DNA of 64,000 nucleotides, taken from positions 1,886,016-1,950,015 of the forward strand of contig NC_037590.1 in NCBI RefSeq assembly GCF_003073045.1. Direction: 5' to 3'. A program made the position numbers and the translations under genes. The stretch is from Pomacea canaliculata (lineage: Eukaryota; Mollusca; Gastropoda; Architaenioglossa; Ampullariidae). Shown in pieces: positions 11,701-21,746 of this stretch. The notes below the pieces were generated by a model, which worked only from the letters and a program-made list of their open reading frames with translations, had not been told where the DNA came from and did not search any database. The first letter of the stretch is position 1. Every line of letters begins with the position of its first letter.

Positions 11701-12692
11701 TATTAGTTCAACTGATTGAACTACATGCTTTATTACAAAAAGACAATTATAGATATCCTTTTTATGAGTTCCGGGCCATGCCAATATTATGAAAAACACT
11801 CGAGCTGACCAAATAATTCAGGATGGCCCGCAGGGGCCAGTTCTGGATCATACAATCTTTGTTTGAAACTGGAATCTTTCCTTTAAAAAAAAATATTTGT
11901 CAACTTAGGCAAAAACAGAGGGACATAATGAACTCCATACTTTCTCTCTCTTCTCCCACCCCATCGAAAAATAAGGCCGACAGGAAGAGGTGGTCCTCAG
12001 TTGATTGAAAACTGTTAACATGCTACCCACCATTTTCTACTCACAGGTGAAAATCCTCCTTTGCCCATATCATCAGGAGGAACATTGTAGGACACTAAAA
12101 AAGCACTTGTTACAGGCAGTCAGCAGTTCAAGGAAAATATGTACAGTGTAGCTCCTCCATTTGGCCTATTTACAAAATATTCAGATTTCCTATCTAATAT
12201 AACAGTATCACCAAAGAAATAAGGTTTGAAATACCAAAATTGTGGAGAAGACACTATCAATGAAATTAATGATAGAAAACACAGTTTTATTAATTGTTGT
12301 TTTAACCTGAGTTAACATCTGGGGTCAAAGTAATTTAGTTATATCCATCACCTGTATCTTGAGGGTGCTATTGAGATGGAAGCATTTCTTTGCTTTTGTC
12401 AATTAAAGTCAGATGTCAGTCTAAAGACATAATGATTAATACTTTTTTTTTTTTTTTTTGTGCAGGTTACTTTGCATGGCGTCGTCCAACAGGCTCATGG
12501 TTTGTTCAGTCTCTATGTGCTGTCTTTGAGTTTTACAATCCTAGAATGTCTTTGATACAAGCATTGACACGTGCCACCTACTATGTAACCACTTGCTATG
12601 AATCAGAAAACAAAAAAAATCCATGTGAGTCTGGTATGAAGCAGACTCCTGTTATTCAGACTAAACTATTAAAGGATGTCTACTTCACATAG
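5316..12692 (+). CDS. Caspase A, effector-type cysteine protease (six coding exons)
   Basis: Coding exons are 5316-5709, 6051-6114, 7050-7351, 8410-8639, 9655-9964 and 12466-12692 (TAG), giving 508 codons with consistent GT/AG and phases. Residues 1-153 are a long N-terminal region without CARD or DED similarity, containing roughly 14-residue repeats. The catalytic domain starts near YNFSHRRRGLAVIIDNENF. Catalytic His is H273 (SHGDE) and catalytic Cys is C332 in QACRG. The small subunit contains YFAWRRPTGSWFVQSLC and ends KDVYFT, close to caspase-3 (YYSWRN…GSWFIQSLC…KELYF). The linker between subunits carries DETD at 407-410, followed by G. Role from the family: cleaves after Asp during apoptosis. 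Odd points: 59 residues separate His and Cys (42 in human caspase-3), and the linker is long. ATG 5316 is chosen because it is the first in-frame ATG after the acceptor at 5298. Tandem paralogue of caspase B. Confidence 0.95.
5885..5965. repeat. Dispersed repeat fragment with 'ggctatatcacagc'
   Basis: The 'gcaactaaggctatatcacagc' region matches 'gcaactagggctatatcacagc' near 10765. A related phrase is common in molluscan interspersed repeats as I remember them; class not determined. Confidence 0.35.
6051..6114 (+). CDS. Caspase A exon 3, basic linker before the protease domain
   Basis: Acceptor ttctcctcag, donor AGAAG/gtaagg. Encodes EPEGVKDSLRTSTNRFKKAL. Position, length (64 nt) and phases equal caspase B exon 3 at 26555-26618, which supports it as coding although short. 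Confidence 0.9.
7050..7351 (+). CDS. Caspase A exon 4, start of the large catalytic subunit
   Basis: Acceptor gtggctag/G, donor AAAG/gtatac. Contains the caspase core RGLAVIIDNENFTS…PSRPGSHEDLKSLRNMF…RLKFDLRCYKNL, matching the 'GKCIIINNKNF…GTDKDAEAL…LGFDVIVYND' region of caspase-3. Confidence 0.95.
8410..8639 (+). CDS. Caspase A exon 5, catalytic histidine exon
   Basis: Acceptor cttcaacag, donor CTGCAG/gtgatt. Encodes DCLAVAILSHGDE with the catalytic His, then an extra KWPQHWNHRKEIVRQD segment not found in caspase-3, then IIYGVDG and GKPRLFFLQ. The intron splits QACRG after Q. Confidence 0.95.
9655..9964 (+). CDS. Caspase A exon 6, catalytic cysteine and inter-subunit linker
   Basis: Acceptor tttctgcag, donor CCAG/gtaggg. 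Starts ACRG (catalytic Cys). About 75 residues of polar linker follow, rich in Gln, Gly, Asp and Asn, with DETD/G as the likely processing site. It ends with the small-subunit start IYNDFLVMYATVPG. Confidence 0.95.
9965..12465 (+). other. Long intron 6 of caspase A, enlarged by repeats
   Basis: 2.5 kb here against 457 bp for the same intron in caspase B (30407-30863). It contains the dispersed repeat at 10735-10990 and further unexplained non-coding DNA; no gene with family similarity was seen. Confidence 0.7.
10735..10990. repeat. Dispersed repeat, copy shared with 24230-24430
   Basis: About 190 bp from 'actaatatccctggactg' through 'ccagttaactgctaaaacgaggcatga', 'gccgagactaacagcggagaac' and 'ggcagacagacagca' is nearly the same as 24237-24412. 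The 5' part (gtgtttaatgccgtgagagcaactagggctatatcac) looks like a common molluscan interspersed-repeat end. No ORF or clear terminal repeats, so the class is unknown; it may be non-autonomous. Confidence 0.6.
12466..12692 (+). CDS. Caspase A exon 7, small catalytic subunit
   Basis: Acceptor after a long T-tract (tttgtgcag). Encodes YFAWRRPTGSWFVQSLC…MSLIQALTR…KQTPVIQTKLLKDVYFT and then TAG. It contains the conserved small-subunit substrate-pocket residues (W-R…GSWF). Confidence 0.95.
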
Positions 12693-15600
12693 AGGGAACT
12701 GTTGCTGTCCATAACTATACTTGGCATTAGTAGTCTTTAAAATTCAAGGGTTGAATTTTATTCCAGGAAAAGAATTGGTGGTACTGCACTAGCAAACTGG
12801 AAACTCTTGTCAGCACCACCCATTACTAAAGTATTGCTCATCCTTCTTAAGTTGTTAATGTTGCTGTATATCATTTTCAACAGCACTTGCTTTAACTGTA
12901 GCTTAATTGCTATGGTTTTTAGATTGTCTGCTCTACATGGAATTTTTTTTTTTTATAGAAAAAAATGGTTCGTATGTCAGTGTCATGCAGCAGTGTGTGT
13001 CACATACATTATTGTCTATCCAGACTGTCTTTTTTTCTTTTAACAAACCAGGATCTGGGAAGGAACCATTGAACTGCTTGCACTGTCTGCTAGCTCTTTT
13101 ATGACAGTCATATTTAGACAGTAACATTTTGTTTATTGTAAGACTTAAACAAATGATAAAAAAACATTCACATGCTTTTGGTTACTTTGAAACACTTTAT
13201 TGTCACCTTGTTTTATTACTGGATCATTTTATATTGATGTGTTGAAAAAGAACACTGCCAAGATTTTGGGGTTTTTTGTACCTGCTTGTCTATATTCTGC
13301 ATTTTGTCTTGTTATAATTACTCTTGGAAAGTTTGCCTCATAACTTTTACATTCAGACAAGTTTTAATGGACCATTACTAATTACACTTTTCCAAGTTAT
13401 GTACATTCCATGTCGAGAAATTGAAATTATAATGACATTCAGCAGAAACATTTACTCACCATTTTAAATGTTCTGTTCCTTTCCTTTTCAGATGCTGTTA
13501 TAAAAGTACTGGGTACATTATTTTTTTAATTTACAGTATACAAACAAACACTCATTTAAAAGGTATGTATGTTCAAATTATGCAGATTTGAAGTGATGCA
13601 TTTTATGGTTTGTAAAAGCACTGACTACGAGCAGTACACCCAAAAGCATTCCTTGTATGTTGTATGTCAGTTTTCCTTCACACTACGCCTAAGAGGTAGT
13701 GAAGACTGTTCCTTTGATGCTTGTAATCTCAAGCAATTTAGGGCGATGTCTAGGCAGGCTGATACCAAAGGGGTATCTAGAAAAAAGTGAAAGCTGGTTT
13801 AGAATTGTTCATCAGTCTGCCATTGTCCTCTCTTTGATGAGTTTAAGTAGTCCTGCACTTTTGGAGAATATTTTAGTGTTCTCTTTAGACTATACCTGTG
13901 TTAAGGTATTAAAAGGTTGCACAGTCATCCAACTAAAGATGCAAGTTGTTCAAATTACTGATAGCTGACCAGAGAGGCTAATCTGCAGAGTAAAATGTAC
14001 AAGTGCATGGTTAATATGAACAGAGTGAACTGAAAGCCAGCATGAAGAACAGAGCGCAAGCATATTACAGACCATTTGTGATGTGATAGTGCTGAAAAAT
14101 CACACTGAGCACCAAAATATGACAGCTACTGATAAATTCATTTCCACATTGTGAAGTTTAAGATTATGCATGGTTCTTCTGGAATAGGTCATTGGCATAA
14201 ATCATAGGTTACCTCTATGTGTGTGTAATATGCATGAACACACTGGCTATTTTTATAAATGGCAGCTTAAGAGCTTCAGGCAAAACTGATGGATTGTCCC
14301 AAATTCTTTAAGAAAAAATGCTGAGAGTTTAACTCAGCATGGTTTGCCATTTAAAATGGTGTTTTTAATTATGTTTCAAGAGCTTTTTATTTTATCGGTA
14401 GGTTTTAAAAAAAAATTATTTTAGGGGCAACAAATCAAAACTTTATGACAGTGTAATCATGTTCTTAACAGAGAGGATTGATGCTCACTTTATCCATCCT
14501 ATCTTTTGTCTGTGCAGTAAATTAGTGACTGTATGTGTTGCATTTTATATCTGCATATTACTGCATGCATTTGAAGAACAACCAACAAATTGTATATTTT
14601 TGAGATGATTGCCTTCCTATATCAATACACACAGAGACCTGCTTATGATCGCACTCAAAAATCAAGAAGCTAGCATTATAGTCTGCACAAAAAAGCAGAT
14701 TTTTCAGAAATCTCTATTTTTGATATTCTATTGTTTCAGAAAATCCAGGAACTTGTGTACATGAAGAGTAAATTTTAATCAAGAGTAACTATGGTTCACC
14801 ATTTGAATGAAAAGCAATTGCAATGCTTTTCATTGCATATAATTTAGACTTCAAAGTTAATGTTTAAAATTGTGTCATTTGAATAATGCAAAGAATCTAC
14901 ACTGACCATGAGCTTTTCAGTGTAATACTTATTGACTAGGTGGTCCACATGAAACACATTGGGGCAGAACTCAGTTTTATCTTTCTTTCCCACCAGTCAT
15001 TATATTGAGCTGTTGTGTTTTCTTATTGCACTTATTATTAGTAATTGAGCTGAACAAATATCAAATGCTGCAGGTAAATATTTGAACTTTGTAATGTACT
15101 GAATGAAGTTTAGACATCTCCTGTGGAATGTTTTCTAAATAATTCCCACAATGAAATACTTTTTTTTCTGGATCCACATAGACCATACTCCCATGGCCTA
15201 GGACATGTCATTGTACCAGGTATGAAGTTAGATGTAGTTTCAGATGAAGTGTAATCTTTTTTATGTGTGATGAGAATTTTATGATCATTTCCATGGAAGA
15301 TTTTCTGTAGAGAAGTAACGTTTGTGGTCACTTTAAAATACTGTATTCTTTGACCACTTATTGCTCAGTGGACCTCAACATTTGTAAAAAATACAAAATT
15401 CTTAAATCACATTTTTCAGATGTTGCCTTCTAATATACTGCTTTATAATCCTACAGGTTTTAAGCACTAAAGAATTTTTCATTTAAAAAAAAGAGGACAG
15501 GAGGCATTTTACATTCTATTTTAAGTGTCAGTAACCTTAGTGTATGGCAAGAAAATAGAATGTGAAAAAATGCCTTTTATCATTTGTTTTTTATGAATGT

Positions 15601-15858
15601 TCACATAAACACACTCTGGCTTTTACGTTTATTTACATGTTTAAAGTTATCTCTCTTACAATTATAATATTATTGGATGTATTATACTGGAAGCTAAGTA
15701 TGATTGCCCATGGCTAAATAGTGGTTAAATAATGGTAATATCTTTTGATGTCTTTCTACATAGCTTTAGTAGAAATATATGAATACTACGTATAGATGCA
15801 TATTGTACATTTTGTCATAACTGTAATAGTCAAATAAAAGTAATGATTTTAACCTGTT
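12693..15858 (+). other. 3' UTR of caspase A
   Basis: Non-coding, AT-rich, and alignable by eye in patches with the DNA after caspase B (31091-33950). The first good poly(A) signal in a credible setting is AATAAA at 15833-15838, followed by T/GT-rich DNA. The final ~400 bp are repeated at 19158-19730 as part of the tandem unit. Confidence 0.55.
15833..15838 (+). terminator. Candidate poly(A) signal for caspase A
   Basis: AATAAA in 'tagtcaaataaaagtaatg'. The same signal and context recur at 19702-19707 in the second unit of the tandem duplication. Confidence 0.45.
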
Positions 15859-16236
15859 GAAGTATCTGCTTTTGCTATTGGTTTTCCAAAAATATTTTCG
15901 TAGATCTTTGTTAGAGTTCATCTCTTAAGTAAGTGTTATGATGAATTTGGTACAATTGGTGGAATCGATGAGGATAATAAGGCGCACGGCCACTCCACCT
16001 TTAGTCAAGTAAACCTTGCTATAGCCTCCAGCGTTCGTGTCTTTGTTCTGATGATCGTGAACTGGCAAACATACACACAATCAGGCGAGCACGCTTTGAG
16101 TTGAAATAGAGCTTGAAACATATGTCAAAGGTGCAATTTGTTTAATTTAGAAAAAAATCAAAACCAAAATTGTGTCCTCTTCCCTGGAACACCAAAGAGG
16201 CACGGACTGACTGGGTGCTAGGGCCGCAGTCTCAGC

Positions 16237-16477
16237 CAGTGGCGTAGGAAGATGTTCGGCGTTGGGGGGGCAAACTCCCTACTGACAGTGAACGGCCTTC
16301 GCACTCGCACGGTGATGACCGTCTCCTCTCTACGTTCCCCTACCTTTCTTCTGTTCTTTGCTCTTTGTGAGGAATTACGTCTCAAATATTGGGGGGGCAA
16401 AAGGATATTCCTGCCCCCCCTGTATTTTCCTTGGGGGGGCGGCTGCCCCCGCTGCCCCCCTGGTTCCTACGCCACTG
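16237..16477. mobile_element. 241-bp MITE with CAGTGGCGTAGGAA terminal inverted repeats
   Basis: Starts CAGTGGCGTAGGAAG and ends GTTCCTACGCCACTG, an inverted repeat of about 14 bp, with G-rich and C-rich subterminal tracts. It is flanked by a 5-bp repeat, tcagc, at 16232-16236 and 16478-16482. Unit 2 has the uninterrupted site (about 20123, cagtcttagcctgagcg), which confirms the insertion and its ends. Ends of this type are hAT-like, but hAT elements give 8-bp duplications, so the superfamily is open. Confidence 0.82.
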
Positions 16478-16770
16478 TCAGCCTGGGCGAGGAAGCGAAT
16501 GGGTCCGGCTAAAGAGCAAATGACTTGAAGGCAAGACGCCATACGAAGTGAGAAATGTTTTACTTGTACACAGTCATAACGAATATTGACAGTCCAGATC
16601 GCACTCACCTCTTCTCACGCACAATAAACTCAAAGCAGCTAATCATATCTCACTTGTTTAATAGTCATCTGGTTTTCATAAAATCTGAATCAGTGAGTCA
16701 GATCATCGCCGCCAGATACATGAGGTCTATACCGGATTCTTGACTGATCTTCACAATTTCGAGGCACTTT

Positions 16771-17085
16771 TCAAACATTTGCCACGCTGGAGACGATGAC
16801 ATAGACAAAGCCTGGCTCTGGCTCCACGTTGCTTTGTTTCTGTACGTTCATTATACCGGACGCAGTTCCCGCACATAGCTGGAACAGATGATTTTCATCG
16901 GCCTTCATGTTAACACTTTCAGCAAAGACCATGATGCAGTTGTTGTGATACACGTATGGGTCATCTCTCGTATACTCGGCGCTTCTTTCCTGAGGATGAA
17001 TAGTGGCGCCAATACGCATAGCCTGCCCCAAACGGACTATTCCCTTCAGAACAACAAAATTTACCGGGTGGGTATATAGATACAT
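16771..17085 (-). CDS. GIY-YIG-like small ORF, copy in unit 1
   Basis: A 104-codon ORF from ATG at 17085. It is homologous to the 130-codon ORF in unit 2 (20352-20744), with shared MRIGATIHPQERSAEYTRDD, NMKADENHLFQLC and EPEPGFVYVIVSS. After SSV the frame differs from unit 2 because of a 1-nt difference near 16781 (catttgccacg here, catttccacg in unit 2), so this copy ends early. The motif set (R-I-G-x-T-x-x-P-x-x-R, a later A-D-E-N, a terminal F-V-Y-V-I) resembles the GIY-YIG/T5orf172 fold; that is inference. It may be a gene, a decayed gene, or part of a repeat. Confidence 0.4.
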   Translation of the reverse strand: MYLYTHPVNFVVLKGIVRLGQAMRIGATIHPQERSAEYTRDDPYVYHNNCIMVFAESVNMKADENHLFQLCAGTASGIMNVQKQSNVEPEPGFVYVIVSSVANV

Positions 17086-17174
17086 TGCAGTAACAATTCT
17101 GTGCTCACCTTATTAGCTAGAAACCTCTCACAATCTTCCCCTTGTTCAACGCCGGGTAGCAGATTATATAAAAG

Positions 17175-17281
17175 GTTCGAAGAGCTTCTAGAATGAACCA
17201 GACACGTGACTAAAACGGATTGGCTTGCAGTGCATCGCCTGACACATGAGTAGATCCGTCACCACGGCGACCAAGGGCAAG
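17175..17281 (+). promoter_or_regulatory. TATA-type promoter and candidate first exon (unit 1)
   Basis: A 'attatataaaagg' TATA-like box (about 17163-17173) is followed about 70 nt later by ATG at 17246. A 12-codon reading MSRSVTTATKGK then ends exactly at a strong donor (AAG/gtgagtagc at 17281). The arrangement is preserved in unit 2 (20908-20943, MSRSATTATKGK). The same AT core reads TATA-like on the other strand, ahead of the minus ORF. The product is not recognised. Confidence 0.3.
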
Positions 17282-19701
17282 GTGAGTAGCAGGAAGAGTC
17301 CAGGCGACGGGCCGAGTCACCAACACCTGAATGTGGCCTCAGCCTACATCGACTCTCCCTGCAGCAGTTTGTATCAAAGCAGACAAAGGACACACCTTTA
17401 TTTACAAGGCTAACAGAATAAGAAAAGTGTTGTGTTTTTTTTTAACTAGCCCTCGGGCTGAGTAGCAGAGAAAAAATTACAAAACAAGACAAGAAAAACA
17501 GAGAAATTGTGATATGTACAAACATATATGGTCGTGGATTTCTGAACTGACAGCTATTTATTTGTTGTTAGCTAGAGGACAGACAGCATGTAGTACATGT
17601 TTGCTTTGTCAGATGATTAGTGACAAAACTGACAATGGAGAATTGGGTCGATGTTGCTGAGGCTGAGAATTAGCGACGGTCGAGATCCAGCTCGCGCACG
17701 GACTCGTGCTTAAAAAGGTCTGCGTGCACATTCACCTGCAATTGTGCAGTGAAACACGCGCATAACATCGTATTTAAGCACACACATGTAGTACCGCATC
17801 CACTTACATTACACACCTGTGCCACTCTTGACCGATTTGCGTTTGCCGGGAAGGACTTTTATTGGACTTTATTGATAGCGATTTTCTGGGGTACGAAGCT
17901 AGGAACAGGTTTTCTTCTCTGTGGGCAGGTTGTAGGCTTGTCGCAATATATTATAATAAGTCAGCGTTTTTGTGTGTTTTGAAATCGGTAGTTTACAGTT
18001 TGTACACGCATACAGTCGCTACAGATCACAGACGCACGCACTCACATTTGGAAATGTTTCAATCTGCAGGTCGGACTTGCAAACTGTTTTGTGAGGTCTC
18101 GCACCTGGCAAGCACAGACTCCGAATGTGTTTGTGTATGTATGTAATTAATATCTTCTGGATGATTAGACAAATAAAAAATGTAACTGTGAGAACCACGG
18201 GGTTAAGTAAATAAATTTTACTGATTATTAGGATTGGGATAGTTACGCTTAATTGTATTTCTCAGCCCTGGTTTTGCTTTACTCGGGAACACGATCCATC
18301 ACATATATATATAGTGACTGATGGCTTGTGCGGTCTGTATTGCAGGGATTTATTGCACCTGTTGCACATCTACTCGATTCACCTCCCAAAACCTGTGTCG
18401 CAAATCAGCTTGACATCGTGAAAGAAGTGACAGAGATGAAGATGTGAAGAAATAAATTTCTTGTATGTACTACGAGGGGCAAGAATTATCTGATCAGTGC
18501 TGTTACTTGAGGAGGGCGGTATATACCTAATCAAACAGAATTGAGGGGCCTTTCCAGACAGGCATAACATCGCACATAAATGACACAGTGTTATAATATT
18601 GTCAATAGTGCAACGGCTTCTGAATAATGGTATTTAAAAAATGCCGCCACCTTATGTCATCAAAGGATTATCTCGTCAAATTGTACAGCTTTTTGATATG
18701 AGGGAAGCCAAATGTGGAAAGAATCGCCTTTAAATGTAATGTGCAAACGGAATATACTTTTACTCCGTTGAAAGAGGAGGCGGTTTGAGTTTTTGGAGTG
18801 TGAAAGATCGTAAGGTTGTGAAAACTACGGATTGTCTTCATCTCCCGATGTACCGTCCTTCCAGGCTCGTCATGCGCGGGGCCATGGGCTGCCGTCCTTT
18901 CTCGCCACCCCCGGCATTAAAGACTTGAAACTCAAATGTGTGACATGCAGTTTTTTAAGCAAAAGTTAAAATACCCTTAGCTTTCAGCTTAATTATTACT
19001 GTACCCCCGATACACAACACACACACACAAACGCGTCTACAAAAAATTATAAAATAAAAAATTAGCAAATATTGACTTATTAGGCAATTTACCAAATTTC
19101 TGTTGTTGAGTTTTCGTTTCATTTTCACTAACAATTATTCTTTCATCGATTATAACCCTGCTTTATAATCCTACAGATTTTAAGCACTAAAGAAATTTTT
19201 CATTTAAAAAAAAGAGGACAGGAGGCATTTTGCATTCTAAGTGTCAGCTTTGAAAAGAGAGAATAGGAGAAAAATACATTTTATGTACACATACATACAA
19301 GAGAACAGGTACATGCGTAGAAGTGCGCACTGACACACAAGCAAATGTACCAAGGACTGGTCACTATTTGATTGTTTTACAATTAACCTTAGTGTATAGC
19401 AAGAAAGTAGAATGTGAAAAAAAGCCTTTTTTCCATTTGTTTTTTATGAATGTTCACACGAGCACATTGCAGCTTTAACATTTATTTATTTACACGTTTC
19501 AAGTTTAAAATATCTCTCTTACAATTATAATATCCTTGGATGTATTATACTGGGAGCTAAGAATGATTGCCTATGGCTAAGTGTGGTTTAATAATGGTAA
19601 TATCTTTTGATGTCTTTCTACATAGTTTTAGTAGAAATATATGAATACTAGGTATTAGGTTTAGACGCATATTGTACATTTTGTCATAACTGTAATAATC
19701 A

Positions 19702-19707
19702 AATAAA
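19702..19707 (+). terminator. Duplicated poly(A) signal
   Basis: AATAAA in 'aatcaaataaaagtaatg', the unit 2 counterpart of 15833-15838. It could serve a read-through caspase A transcript, or be a relic. Confidence 0.3.
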
Positions 19708-20351
19708 AGTAATGATTTTAAACTTTAGAAGTATCTGCTTTTGCTATTGTTTTTCCAAAAATAGTTTTGTAGATCTTTGTTAGAGTTCATCTCTTAAGTA
19801 AGTGTTATGATGAATTTGTTATAATGGGGGAAATCGATGAGGATAAGAGTCACGGCGCGCACGGCCACTCCAACTGCAGTCAAGTCAACCTTGCTATAGC
19901 CTCGGGAGTTGTGTCTTTGTTCTCATGATCGTGTACTGGAAAAAATACACATATACACACAATCGGGCCCACACCTCCTGAAACTTTGGAATATAAAGCA
20001 TGAAACATATGTCAAAGGTGCAATTTGTTTAATTTAGAGAAAAAAAAAAGCAAAACCAAAATGATGTCCTCTTCCATGGAACACCTAAGAGGCACGGACT
20101 GATTGGGTGCTAGGGCCGCAGTCTTAGCCTGAGCGAGGAAGCGAATCGGTCCGGCTGAAAAAGAAGAGCAAATGACATTAGAAGGTAAGACGCCATACGA
20201 AGTGAAAAATGTTTTACATGTACATGGCCGTAACGAATATTAACAGTCCAGAGGTTTCACACAAACCCACCTCTTCTCATGCACAATAAACTCAAAGCAG
20301 CTAATCATATCTTACTTGTTTAATTGTCATCTGGTTTTCAAAAAGTCTGAA

Positions 20352-20744
20352 TCAGAGATTTATTATCGCCGCCACAAGCACGGGGTCCATATTGAATTGT
20401 TGACTGGTCTTCCAAATTTTGAGGCACTTTTCAAACATTTCCACGCTGGAGACGATGACGTAGACAAAGCCTGGCTCTGGCTCCGCGTTGCTTCTTTTCT
20501 GTACATTCATTACACCGGACGCAGTTCCCTCACATAGCTGGAACAGATGATTTTCATCGGCCTTCATGTTACCACTTGCAGCAAAGACCATGACACAGTC
20601 GTCGTGATACACGTCTGGGTCATCTCTCGTATACTCGTCGCTTCTTTTCTGAGGATTAATAGTGGAGCCAATTCGAATAGCCTTCCCCAAACGGACTATT
20701 GCCTCCAGAATGATCGAATTGTCCGGGGGGTTATATACATACAT
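20352..20744 (-). CDS. GIY-YIG-like small protein, 130 codons (unit 2)
   Basis: ORF from ATG 20744 to TGA. A TATATAA run on this strand (about 20827-20835) lies roughly 85 nt upstream of the ATG, and no splice sites are needed. Visible pattern: near-N-terminal Y-V-Y; K-A-I-R-I-G-S-T-I-N-P-Q-K-R at residues 21-34; A-D-E-N-H at 62-66; P-G-F-V-Y-V-I at 91-97. That order (aromatic strand, R/K-I-G-x-T-x-x-P-x-x-R, a later Glu, a C-terminal F-V-Y strand) is reminiscent of the T5orf172 branch of GIY-YIG nucleases; E64 would be the metal-binding Glu. There is no signal peptide or membrane span. Fragments of the same sequence occur at about 25960-26100 and 54440-54620, so it belongs to a dispersed family. 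Function unknown; the fold assignment is a guess. Confidence 0.45.
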   Translation of the reverse strand: MYVYNPPDNSIILEAIVRLGKAIRIGSTINPQKRSDEYTRDDPDVYHDDCVMVFAASGNMKADENHLFQLCEGTASGVMNVQKRSNAEPEPGFVYVIVSSVEMFEKCLKIWKTSQQFNMDPVLVAAIINL

Positions 20745-20828
20745 TGCAGTATAACAATTCTGTGTTCACCTTTTTAGCTAGAGACCTCTTACAATCTTCC
20801 CTTGTTCAACGCCAGGTAGCAGATTATA

Positions 20829-20943
20829 TATAAAGGATCGAGAGGCTTCTACAATGAACCAGACACGTGACTAAAACGGATTGGTTTACAAGTGTATCGC
20901 TTCACACATGAGTAGATCCGCCACCACGGCGACCAAGGGCAAG
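20829..20943 (+). promoter_or_regulatory. TATA-type, possibly divergent promoter with candidate first exon (unit 2)
   Basis: 'gattatatataaagg' reads as a TATA box on the + strand and, reversed, as TATATAAT on the - strand. On + it leads to ATG 20908 and MSRSATTATKGK with donor AAG/gtgagtagc at 20943; on - it leads to the 130-codon ORF. Conservation of both arms in two units is the only evidence. Confidence 0.3.
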
Positions 20944-21013
20944 GTGAGTAGCAGGAGGAGAGGCGGCGGGATGATTCGAGTCACCAACACCTGAAGGTTG
21001 CCTCAGCCTACAT

Positions 21014-21200
21014 CAGTGGTTCTTAACCTTTTTTGAGGTACCGAACCCACAAGTTTCATATGCACATTCACCAAACCCTTCTTTAGTGTCATCACGAATT
21101 GCGGGTGTGTCTTGACCTCCGTGGCGGAGGCTCCGCCGAACCCCTGAGACAGACTCACCGAACCCCTAGGGTTCGATCGAACCCCGGTTAAGAACCACTG
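21014..21200. mobile_element. 187-bp hAT-type MITE
   Basis: Ends CAGTGGTTCTTAACC and GGTTAAGAACCACTG form a perfect 15-bp inverted repeat. Target duplication gcctacat (8 bp) at 21006-21013 and 21201-21208. Unit 1 has the empty site at about 17343 (cagcctacatcgact). Eight-bp duplications and the CAGTGGTTCT end are typical of hAT. No coding capacity. Confidence 0.95.
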
Positions 21201-21427
21201 GCCTACATCGACTCTCCCAGCAGCTTATATAAAAGTAGACAAATGACAAATCTTTATTTACAAGGCTAACAGAATAAATAAAAGATGGGGAGCTTTTTTA
21301 CAGCGAACCCTCGGAATAAGTAGAAGAAAAATTACAAAACAAGCAAGAAAAACATCGAAATTATGATATGTACAAACATGGTCGTGGATTTCTGAACTGA
21401 GAGCTGTTTATTTGCTGTTAGCTAGAG

Positions 21428-21746
21428 CAGTGGTTCTCAAAGTATTTCGGACCGCTTACTTTAGTAAAAAATATGGCGGACCATCAAGTCCTAAAAGTCA
21501 GTCTGTACTATGAATTTCAAATTTAAATTTCCGCATTTGTTTTATTACAATTAAAAACTGAATGTCCTTTTGTGACAGTAGTATAGTAATAAGTTGACAT
21601 AAAACTATCTACCTCGTTATTTGTAATTAAAATGTTAATGCGAGGAATGCATCACTTTAAACATCACTTTGGTGACATATGACAACTGTAAGCCATGGAC
21701 CACCTGACTTATGCCCACGGACCACAGTGGTCTTTGAGAACCACTG
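21428..21746. mobile_element. 319-bp hAT-type MITE
   Basis: Starts CAGTGGTTCTCAAAG and ends CTTTGAGAACCACTG, a perfect 15-bp inverted repeat. Target duplication agctagag at 21420-21427 and 21747-21754; empty site in unit 1 at about 17570 (gttagctagaggac). Non-coding. Confidence 0.95.

Larger units (their letters stand above)
15438..19157. repeat. Tandem duplication, unit 1
   Basis: Unit 1 begins 'ctgctttataatcctacag' and unit 2 begins with the same words at 19158. The two stay alignable for over 3.4 kb, through the poly(A) region, the GIY-YIG-like ORF, the TATA segment and the 'gtgacatgcagttttctaagc' region, up to 'ttcatcgattataa'. Unit 1 carries a private 241-bp MITE and lacks two MITEs present in unit 2. 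The many small differences suggest an old rather than a very recent duplication. Confidence 0.88.

Noticed and set aside
16252-16512. 86-codon + strand ORF
   Set aside because: It lies almost entirely within the 241-bp MITE and owes its openness to G/C tracts.
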